From: Prevotella sp. UBA5387
Lineage (GTDB): Bacteria > Bacteroidota > Bacteroidia > Bacteroidales > Bacteroidaceae
Direction: 5' to 3'
NCBI GenBank assembly: GCA_002407775.1
Contig: DHOP01000004.1
Span: 1-13,193, forward strand
Length of the DNA: 13,193 nt
The notes beneath the pieces are model-generated. The model had not been told where the DNA came from and made no database searches. It saw only the letters and a program-made list of their open reading frames with translations. Shown piece by piece: positions 7,640 through 13,193 of this stretch (the first letter of the stretch is position 1; each line of letters starts with the position of its first letter). A program made the position numbers and the translations under genes.

Positions 7640-9262
7640 TTACACCTCGTACATACCAACCTTTTGTTCCTTTATTTGGTCATCGTAGATGTACTCATCA
7701 TATGGCATGAGCTTGTCGATAGTGCCATGAGGAGTCAATTCAATGATACGGTCGGAAACCGTCCGGATGAACTCGTGGTCATGGCTGGCGAACAGCACAT
7801 TGCCCTTGAAGTTGATGAGGTTGTTGTTGAATGCCTGAATGCTCTCCAAGTCAAGGTGGTTGGTCGGGGTGTCAAGGATAAGGCAATTGGCATTTTGCAA
7901 CTGCATTCTTGCAATCATACAGCGCATCTTTTCACCACCGGAGAGTACGTTAACTTGCTTCTCTACTTCTTCCTGGCGGAAGAGCATGCGTCCTAAGAAT
8001 GCCTTCATCACCACTTCGTTGCCTGGGCCATACTGGCTCAACCAGTCAACAAGGTTGAGGTCGCTTTCAAAAAACGCGGTGTTATCGAGTGGCAAATAGG
8101 CAGTCGTAATGGTTACGCCCCACTTATATGTACCTGCATCGGCCACGCGATTCCCATTGAGAATCTCGAAGAGGGCGGTCATAGCCTTGGGGTTATGGCT
8201 TAGGAACACGACCTTTTGACCCTTCTCTATGTTGAAGTTTACGTTGTCAAACAATACTGTTCCGTCTGGCTCCACAGCCTTCAAGTCTTCCACTTCAAGT
8301 ATCTGGTTGCCTGGTTCGCGTTCCATCTGGAAAATGATGCCCGGGTACTTACGGCTTGAAGGACGAATCTCTTCAACGTTGAGCTTCTCCAACATCTTCT
8401 TGCGAGAGGTGGTTTGACGACTCTTTGCCACGTTGGCTGAGAATCGGCGGATGAACTCTTCCAGCTGTTTCTTTTTCTCTTCAGACTTCATCTTCTGGTT
8501 CTGTGCTTGTCTTAGGGCCAGCTGAGAGCTCTCATACCAGAAGTTATAGTTGCCGCTAAACACGGTCACCTTGCCGAAGTCAATATCTATCGTGTGGGTA
8601 CTTACCGAGTCAAGGAAGTGACGGTCGTGGCTCACAACGAGCACGGTCTGACTCTCGTCAATCTCTCCCAAATATTGCTCAAGCCACTCAACGGTGTCCA
8701 AATCGAGGTCATTGGTAGGCTCATCGAGCAACAAGTTCTCAGGCTTTCCAAAGAGAGCCTTGGCCAACATGACACGCACCTTCTCATTGTTGGAAAGTTC
8801 TCCCACAATCTTCTGGTGCTTTGGCTCTGGCACACCGAGGTTTTGCAAAAGTTGTGCAGCATTGCTTTCTGCCTCCCAACCGTTCATCTCGGCGAACTTC
8901 ACCTCCAAGTCGGCAGCTCGGTTGCCATCTTCCTCTGTCATTTCGGGTTTGCTATATAGCTCTTCCCGCTCCTTCATATTGTTCCAAAGTGGTCCATATC
9001 CCATCAATACAGTGTCCATCACGCTGAAAGCGTCATATTTGAAGTGGTCCTGCTCCAATACCGACAGGCGTTCGCCGGGTCCCATCTCGACAGTACCCTT
9101 GTTGGGTTCCAGGTCACCGCTGATGGCGCGAAGCAAGGTTGACTTGCCGGCTCCATTGGCTCCGATGACGCCATAGATGTTCCCACGGGTAAACTTGATG
9201 TTCACGTCCTTGTAAAGCACGCGCTTGCCGAACTGTATGGCGAGATTTGTAAGTGTAATCAT
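7640..9262 (-). CDS. ABC-F family ATPase, YbiT-like, with one degenerate ATP site
   Basis: Soluble twin-ATPase protein of the ABC-F translation-factor family, expected to act on ribosomes; 540 residues, no membrane segments. NBD1 has Walker A GANGAGKST (34-42), Walker B LLLDEPTNDLD (177-187) and His212, but a degenerate signature LSNNE (156-160). The interdomain linker (about 240-315) holds RRFSANVAKSRQTTSR (272-287), which matches the YbiT subgroup. NBD2 has a canonical signature LSGGE (440-444) and His494. Its Walker A position is SHNPKAMTA (355-363), lacking the Gly residues and with Met361 for the catalytic Lys. Its Walker B is LILDTPTNHLD (461-471), with Thr465 for the catalytic Glu. Thus NBD1 Walker A plus NBD2 signature form one good site, and the other site should be inactive. 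It is not evidently a resistance-type member. Upstream is a TACCTTTG promoter box. Confidence 0.93.
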   Translation of the reverse strand: MITLTNLAIQFGKRVLYKDVNIKFTRGNIYGVIGANGAGKSTLLRAISGDLEPNKGTVEMGPGERLSVLEQDHFKYDAFSVMDTVLMGYGPLWNNMKEREELYSKPEMTEEDGNRAADLEVKFAEMNGWEAESNAAQLLQNLGVPEPKHQKIVGELSNNEKVRVMLAKALFGKPENLLLDEPTNDLDLDTVEWLEQYLGEIDESQTVLVVSHDRHFLDSVSTHTIDIDFGKVTVFSGNYNFWYESSQLALRQAQNQKMKSEEKKKQLEEFIRRFSANVAKSRQTTSRKKMLEKLNVEEIRPSSRKYPGIIFQMEREPGNQILEVEDLKAVEPDGTVLFDNVNFNIEKGQKVVFLSHNPKAMTALFEILNGNRVADAGTYKWGVTITTAYLPLDNTAFFESDLNLVDWLSQYGPGNEVVMKAFLGRMLFRQEEVEKQVNVLSGGEKMRCMIARMQLQNANCLILDTPTNHLDLESIQAFNNNLINFKGNVLFASHDHEFIRTVSDRIIELTPHGTIDKLMPYDEYIYDDQIKEQKVGMYEV

Positions 9263-9304
9263 TGATTGTCCTTTACCTTATTATATTATTTTTGAATCGT
9301 GGTG

Positions 9305-9312
9305 CAAAGGTA
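9305..9312 (-). promoter_or_regulatory. -7 promoter box of the ABC-F gene
   Basis: The minus strand reads TACCTTTG followed by CACC, an exact match to the Bacteroidetes -7 consensus TAnnTTTG. It lies 42 bp upstream of the ABC-F ATG, predicting a leader of roughly 35 nt. At 19-21 bp upstream of the box there is no good TTTG -33 element. Confidence 0.7.
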
Positions 9313-9436
9313 CGACAATTCTATTATAAATTCTCATGTTCATTGCAAAAACCTCCACTCTTTCAATGCATTCCGTATTTATATGAATAATTTCCCATGT
9401 TACATAAATATTGTGTTTCATACAAAAAATCGGATA

Positions 9437-9448
9437 AATCTATAGATT
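9437..9448. promoter_or_regulatory. 12-bp palindrome at the -33 position of the MFS promoter
   Basis: AATCTATAGATT is a perfect 12-bp palindrome ending 17 bp before the -7 box of the MFS exporter promoter. It occupies the place where a TTTG -33 element would be expected. This suggests an activator or repressor site; the regulator is unknown. Confidence 0.4.
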
Positions 9449-9465
9449 GTTGCCATGAATAGTGG

Positions 9466-9473
9466 TAACTTTG
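9466..9473 (+). promoter_or_regulatory. -7 promoter box of the MFS exporter
   Basis: TAACTTTG, followed by CAAACG, is an exact TAnnTTTG match on the plus strand. The predicted start is near 9480, leaving a leader of about 84 nt before the MFS ATG. No TTTG is present at the expected -33 position. The rest of this 301-bp divergent region (9263-9563) is AT-rich and shows no other gene. Confidence 0.65.
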
Positions 9474-9491
9474 CAAACGTATTCAGTAGTG

Positions 9492-9536
9492 ATGCCGATG
9501 CAACTGGGCATTAAGCCAGATGCTTTCCGCATTTAA
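9492..9536 (+). CDS. Possible 14-codon leader ORF upstream of the MFS exporter
   Basis: An ATG about 12 nt after the predicted transcription start opens a short frame, MPMQLGIKPDAFRI, ending at TAA 9534-9536. It is in the same frame as the MFS gene and stops 27 bp before its ATG. It could be a regulatory leader peptide, or simply chance in a short leader. There is no Shine-Dalgarno and no homology I can recognise, so this is tentative. Confidence 0.25.
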   Translation: MPMQLGIKPDAFRI

Positions 9537-9563
9537 TTTAGACTCAATGTTTTCGCAAGACCT

Positions 9564-10775
9564 ATGAATAGCGATTCTATACAGGCGCGACAGACCGAGC
9601 GAACGGCCTTTGCCATGTTATTTTTGGTTAGCTTCTGTCATTTGCTCAACGACGCCATCAACTCTATGTTACCGGCATTATATCCGATGCTTAAGTCGGA
9701 TTTTGCCCTTAACTTTGCCCAGATAGGACTCATTACCCTTGTCCTCCAACTCACTTCGTCCATTATTCAGCCAATTGTCGGCTTCTATGCCGATAGTCAT
9801 CATCATTCATGGCAGCTCTCCGTGGGCATGCTGATTACGCTCGTGGGCGTATTCATGCTTTCGTATGCACAGAGTTTTCCCATGATTCTGGCAGCCGTGG
9901 CACTCTTCGGTTGTGGCTCATCCATCTTCCATCCTCAGGCTTCGCAGGTGGCACAGGTGGCCTCTGGTGGTCGCAAGGGACTGGCACAGAGTATCTTCCA
10001 GGTAGGAGGTAATGCTGGATTCGCTATCGGCCCTCTCTTCGCCGCTGTCATTATCTTGCCTCAGGGTATGACCGCCATTCGTTGGTTTGCACTGCTCGCT
10101 GTATTCAGCGCAGTTTTGTTGATTTATGTGGGACGTTGGCACGTGCGCCAGCTGCATGCCATTCATCGCAAACCCCAGATGCGTTGGTCAACGGTTCAGA
10201 TCTATAGCCGTCGTAAGATTTACTTCTTCGTCTTCATACTCTTCATGCTTATGTTCTCCAAGAACTTCTATGCTGCGAGCATGACGAGTTACTTCACGTT
10301 CTTTCTCATCGAGAAGTTTGGCGTGAGTGTGCAGACTTCACAGATCTGTCTATTCGCTTTCTTGGCTGCAGAAGTAGTGGGAACACTCATAGGCGGCATC
10401 ATTGGAGACAAATATGGTCGCAAATATGTGATATGGTTCTCCATCTTTGGGGTCACACCATTTACTATTGCACTGCCCTACATAAGTACATTTTGGGGCA
10501 CGATAGCCCTGTCCATCATTATAGGAATAATCATGGCTTCTGCCTTTTCGGCGATATTGGTATATGCCACCGACCTCCTGCCTCATCATACGGGCGTTGT
10601 TGCAGGCATTTTCTATGGTCTGTCGTTTGGCTTAGGTGGTCTAGGCAGCTCTTTCTTTGGATGGTTGGCCGACCAAACAAGCATATACTATGTATTCAAG
10701 GTTAGCACACTGCTACCACTCCTCGGGGCAATTGCCGTGTATTTGCCAAAGATGCGGGTAGAGACTGCCAAATAA
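9564..10775 (+). CDS. MFS transporter, fosmidomycin-resistance (Fsr) type
   Basis: A 403-residue inner-membrane major facilitator of 12 predicted segments, similar in length and motifs to Fsr-type drug exporters. Evidence includes the helix 1 motif SFCHLLNDAINSMLPALYP (24-42), GFYADSHHH (73-81) in the first cytoplasmic loop, LFGCGSSIFHPQAS (113-126) and GGNAGFAIGPLFAA (147-160). The second half carries GGIIGDKYGRKYV (277-289). Members of this group export drugs or other small molecules by proton antiport; the natural substrate here is unknown. The first ATG after an in-frame TAA at 9534-9536 is used, so no longer N-terminus is possible. It diverges from the ABC-F gene and is followed by ndh on the same strand after 235 bp. 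I see no clear terminator in that gap, nor a clear promoter for ndh. Confidence 0.9.
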   Translation: MNSDSIQARQTERTAFAMLFLVSFCHLLNDAINSMLPALYPMLKSDFALNFAQIGLITLVLQLTSSIIQPIVGFYADSHHHSWQLSVGMLITLVGVFMLSYAQSFPMILAAVALFGCGSSIFHPQASQVAQVASGGRKGLAQSIFQVGGNAGFAIGPLFAAVIILPQGMTAIRWFALLAVFSAVLLIYVGRWHVRQLHAIHRKPQMRWSTVQIYSRRKIYFFVFILFMLMFSKNFYAASMTSYFTFFLIEKFGVSVQTSQICLFAFLAAEVVGTLIGGIIGDKYGRKYVIWFSIFGVTPFTIALPYISTFWGTIALSIIIGIIMASAFSAILVYATDLLPHHTGVVAGIFYGLSFGLGGLGSSFFGWLADQTSIYYVFKVSTLLPLLGAIAVYLPKMRVETAK

Positions 10776-11010
10776 GTCAGTGAAAGTGTGACATCATGTG
10801 CACCGGTAATAAAGTATTTTTTCACATCGAATAGAGTAGTTGAGTTAAATCAAAAAATAATCATTCTCGAAATAAAGACAATTTTAGCAAAGCAATCCAC
10901 CGTCCAATGGCTCTGGGTTTGCTGCAAAAAAGATAAGGATAGCATCAGCAATGTTATATTAAGCCAAGAGTAAATTATAGGTCAACACACAACAATTAAT
11001 TATTGAAAAG

Positions 11011-12303
11011 ATGAGAGCGAACATTAGAAGAAACGAGCAAAAGCGTGTCGTAGTCGTAGGCGGTGGTCTTGCTGGTTTAAAAATGGTGACAACTTTGCGC
11101 CATAGTGGTATGCAGGTAGTATTGATAGACAAGAACAATTACAATCAATTTCCACCTTTAATATACCAGGTTGCATCAGCCGGACTTGAGCCAAGCAGTA
11201 TCTCGTTTCCTTTTCGCAGACTCTTTCAAGGTGACCATGATTTCTTCTTCCGTATGGGAACTGCTCTACGCGTAGATCCTGAGGAGAAGGCAGTACTCAC
11301 TTCTTTTGGAATTGTTCATTACGATTATCTAGTGCTGGCCGCTGGTGCAACGACCAATTATTTTGGCAATGTCAATGTGGAGGCTAATGCCATGCCCATG
11401 AAGACCGTCACTGAAGCCATGCGACTTCGCAATGTCTTGTTGGCCAATCTAGAGCGAGCAGAGACGGAGGATAATCCTTTCGAGCGTCGAAAATTAATGA
11501 CAATTGTCATTGTCGGCGCAGGACCTTCTGGTGTGGAGATTGCCGGTGCTATGGCGGAAATGAAGCTTGCCGTTATCCCACGAGACTATCCTGATTTGGA
11601 TGCCAACCAAATGCAAATTTATTTGCTTGATGCTGCCAGCCGCGTACTGCCAGTGATGGACGAGAAATCATCGGCCAGGTGCCAAAGAGATTTGGAGAAC
11701 ATGGGTGTGAAGGTAATGTTGGGTAGCATGGTAACTGACTATTCCAACGACGATGTAGTGCTTAAGGATGGCACGACCATCCCAACAAAGGCAGTTGTTT
11801 GGGTTAGTGGAGTCAAGGCGAATACAATCCAAGGATTGCCCGATGGTAGCATTGGACGAGCTGGTCGCATACTTACCGACAGATATAACCGTGTAAAAGG
11901 CATGAACAATGTCTTTGCCATTGGCGACCAAAGTCTTGTCGAAGGCGATGAAGAATGGCCAAAGGGCCATCCACAGCTTGCACAAGTGGCTATTCAGCAG
12001 GCTGACAATGTGGCAAAGAATATCCTGGGCGAACTGAGTGGTAAAGAACCAAAGCCATTCACTTATCGCAACCTTGGAACCATGGCAACCATTGGACGCC
12101 GAAAGGCTGTGGCAGAGATTGGCAAGATGAAATGGGGTGGTTTCTCGGCTTGGATACTGTGGTTAGTTGTTCACTTGCGTTCTATCCTTGGCGTAAAGAA
12201 CAAGACAGTGGTGTTCCTCAACTGGGTATGGAACTACTTCAACTATCGTCAGAGCCTCCGTCTCATTCTCAAGCCAGTCGTCAAAAAGGACTCTGAATTG
12301 TAG
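11011..12303 (+). CDS. ndh: Type II NADH:quinone oxidoreductase (NDH-2)
   Basis: A single-subunit, non-proton-pumping flavoenzyme that passes electrons from NADH through FAD to the quinone pool at the inner face of the membrane. The 430-residue protein has an FAD dinucleotide fold with GGGLAG (17-22), the substrate-side motif QFPPLIYQVASAGLEP (46-61), the NADH fold with GAGPSGVEIAG (169-179), the second FAD motif VFAIGDQS (301-308) and the NDH-2 quinone-site motif AQVAIQQ (324-330). The C-terminal part (about 376-421) is rich in Trp and hydrophobics and likely anchors it to the membrane. The ATG at 11011 follows GAAAAG and gives the Rossmann motif at the expected distance. It is the last gene before the accessory right end. 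Confidence 0.93.
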   Translation: MRANIRRNEQKRVVVVGGGLAGLKMVTTLRHSGMQVVLIDKNNYNQFPPLIYQVASAGLEPSSISFPFRRLFQGDHDFFFRMGTALRVDPEEKAVLTSFGIVHYDYLVLAAGATTNYFGNVNVEANAMPMKTVTEAMRLRNVLLANLERAETEDNPFERRKLMTIVIVGAGPSGVEIAGAMAEMKLAVIPRDYPDLDANQMQIYLLDAASRVLPVMDEKSSARCQRDLENMGVKVMLGSMVTDYSNDDVVLKDGTTIPTKAVVWVSGVKANTIQGLPDGSIGRAGRILTDRYNRVKGMNNVFAIGDQSLVEGDEEWPKGHPQLAQVAIQQADNVAKNILGELSGKEPKPFTYRNLGTMATIGRRKAVAEIGKMKWGGFSAWILWLVVHLRSILGVKNKTVVFLNWVWNYFNYRQSLRLILKPVVKKDSEL

Positions 12304-12410
12304 AAAGATTCCTCGCACATACTATCAGCCCATCGTTACTTTCCGGTAAACTTGTTCATTTGACTTGATACAAGGATAGTAACTGGGGGTGTGACTCCAT
12401 AACTTTCGGC
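12304..12410 (+). other. Start of the ndh 3' untranslated region
   Basis: No gene is seen. A weak imperfect hairpin can form between GTTACTTTCC (12335-12344) and GGATAGTAAC (12374-12383), 9 of 10 matched. It has no T tract and is not called a terminator. Confidence 0.4.
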
Positions 12411-12505
12411 CCGTGATTCAAATTGAAACAGAAAGTAATTCAATTTGAATCACGGACTGAATCAATTTGAATAACGGGTTGAATCAATTTGAAACACAAG
12501 ACGTG
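12411..12505. repeat. 22-bp repeat cluster with a 17-bp inverted repeat
   Basis: A perfect 17-bp inverted repeat has arms at 12411-12427 and 12439-12455 (CCGTGATTCAAATTGAA and its complement) and an 11-nt loop. The right arm starts a direct array of 22-bp units at 12440-12461, 12462-12483 and 12484-12505. All begin TCAATTTGAA; the first two are TCAATTTGAATCACGGACTGAA-like with substitutions, and the third diverges after position 10. There is no coding potential. It lies in the probable ndh 3' UTR, between the gene and its terminator. The family is not recognised. Confidence 0.8.
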
Positions 12506-12529
12506 AGGTTTTATCACGTTTTTCGTTTC
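12501..12529 (+). terminator. Intrinsic terminator, probably of ndh
   Basis: ACGTGA (12501-12506) and TCACGT (12514-12519) form a 6-bp stem with a 7-nt loop, followed directly by TTTTCGTTTC on the plus strand. It lies about 200 bp past the ndh stop and overlaps the last 22-bp repeat copy. Confidence 0.65.
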
Positions 12530-12662
12530 GACCTCTTTCTAGTTTTCATCAATATTCGGAAAAACTCCAGAAAAGGAACTACTTTTTTTACTAAAATTAC
12601 CATTATTTATCATTTCCCTTATAAAAAAAGGTAAAAAGATTACAGCGTTGCTAATAATGTGT

Positions 12663-12670
12663 TACCTTTG
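12663..12670 (+). promoter_or_regulatory. -7 promoter box with no gene downstream
   Basis: TACCTTTG followed by CAC is an exact match to TAnnTTTG, and the 11-base core TACCTTTGCAC also occurs at the ABC-F promoter. There is no TTTG at the expected -33 position. Transcription would start near 12677 and run towards the IS element. Confidence 0.6.
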
Positions 12671-12676
12671 CACGAC

Positions 12677-12899
12677 AATTTCGTCAAGTATACTCCACGA
12701 TAATGCTGATATTCGACTAAATGGAGGTTAGCCAAGAGCAGAAATAGAACGTTTTAGTTGCCATAATGACATTAAAATTGATCAGTGGCAGTATATTGTT
12801 TTTATAGAATTAAGAAGAAAATCTGAAGTCGCTACATCGACGATCAATCAGAATACAAGCTGTGAAGGAAGAATTCCACAGTATAAAAATATAATATAA
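12677..12899 (+). other. Orphan leader or small RNA region cut by the IS element
   Basis: About 220 bp between the promoter box and the IS end hold no convincing gene. Three tiny frames follow each other: MLIFD (12703-12720), MEVSQEQK (12721-12747) and MTLKLISGSILFL (12766-12807). None looks like a real protein. An imperfect hairpin CTGTG...CACAG is at 12860-12881. The stretch may be the 5' leader of a gene now separated from its promoter by the insertion, or a small RNA. Neither can be settled from the sequence alone. Confidence 0.35.
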
Positions 12900-13193
12900 A
12901 CCCGTTGGCGGAATTAATTTAGTGCATATTTGATTCTGCCGATGGGTTTTCCATTAATGTAATTCATATATTGTGAAACGGTCAGCGCACTTATTTTGCC
13001 GATTATTCTGGCAAACAAACCGTTTGTTATTTTCGCATAGTTTCTGATAACCATGAATTGGTCTGTCAGCTGTGAGAACAAAGTCTCAATCCTTTTCCGG
13101 GCTTTGGCAAATGGAATGAATGTGGGGTTCCAGTCTTTCTGGTTAAGGCGGTAGGGACATTCAAGTCTGATGTGTGCGGTTTCGAACAAGTCA
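12900..13193 (-). mobile_element. IS982-family insertion sequence, partial (window edge)
   Basis: The element is recognised by its transposase. Its outer end is placed at 12900, where ACCCGTTGGCGG begins 14 bp outside the transposase stop; IS982-family ends commonly begin with AC. The other end lies beyond the window, so neither the inverted repeat partner nor the target duplication can be checked. A hairpin at 12898-12949 spans this end. Confidence 0.7.
12914..13193 (-). CDS. IS982-family transposase, C-terminal part
   Basis: The last 93 codons of a DDE transposase, read from the window edge to TAA at 12914-12916. The frame stays open to the end of the sequence. The TTG at 13187-13189 is most likely an internal Leu codon, not the start. 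Recognisable features are FAKARKRIETLFSQLTDQF, where Glu (codon 13085-13087) is the likely third catalytic acid of the DDE triad, then RNYAKITNGLFARIIGKISA and the end YMNYINGKPIGRIKYALN, all typical of IS982 C-termini. No frameshift is present in the visible part. Whether the full element is intact cannot be seen. Confidence 0.85.
   Translation of the reverse strand, partial: DLFETAHIRLECPYRLNQKDWNPTFIPFAKARKRIETLFSQLTDQFMVIRNYAKITNGLFARIIGKISALTVSQYMNYINGKPIGRIKYALN

Noticed and set aside
10788..10973. 61-codon plus-strand frame between the MFS gene and ndh
   Set aside because: It is short, Lys/Ile-rich, has no motif or Shine-Dalgarno, and such frames are expected by chance in AT-rich gaps.
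9305..12670. The similar TACCTTTGCAC words at 9305 and 12663 as a dispersed repeat
   Set aside because: The similarity covers only the promoter consensus and a few flanking bases, which is expected for strong Bacteroidetes -7 boxes.

Overview
The window looks like chromosomal DNA of a Bacteroidales bacterium, most probably Prevotellaceae (Prevotella/Segatella type). Three things suggest this. The gene families are typical (a galM-transporter-galK set, grpE-dnaJ without dnaK, a YbiT-like ABC-F protein, an IS982-family transposase). Bacteroidetes-type -7 promoter boxes (TAnnTTTG) lie upstream of several genes. Shine-Dalgarno sequences are absent from the starts. The genus assignment is inference; no rRNA or tRNA gene is present.

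Layout. Positions 1-377 are non-coding and hold a compact mosaic of inverted and 22-bp tandem repeats (about 12-167), followed by the galK terminator. Positions 378-4013 (minus strand) form a galactose operon read galM, FHS-family sugar transporter, galK, with a promoter and possible operator at 4030-4073. It covers uptake, anomer conversion and phosphorylation of galactose; galT and galE are not in the window. folC (4105-5412, minus) lies upstream. A strong hairpin separates it from grpE-dnaJ (7375 to 5545, minus), the co-chaperones of DnaK. A YbiT-like ABC-F translation factor (7640-9262, minus) is next, and its second ATP site looks catalytically dead. A 301-bp divergent promoter region follows, then an Fsr-like MFS exporter (9564-10775, plus) with a possible 14-codon leader ORF, and a type II NADH dehydrogenase (11011-12303, plus).

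The right end (12304-13193) is the accessory part. It has a second 22-bp repeat cluster in the likely ndh 3' UTR, an intrinsic terminator, and a -7 promoter box followed by about 220 bp with no recognisable gene. An IS982-family element enters at about 12900 and runs off the window.

Most of the window is ordinary housekeeping DNA, and I see no defence or biosynthetic system. The best leads are the asymmetric ABC-F protein, the promoter with no gene next to the IS, the two unrelated 22-bp repeat clusters, the amide substitutions in the sugar transporter, and the palindromes at the gal and MFS promoters.
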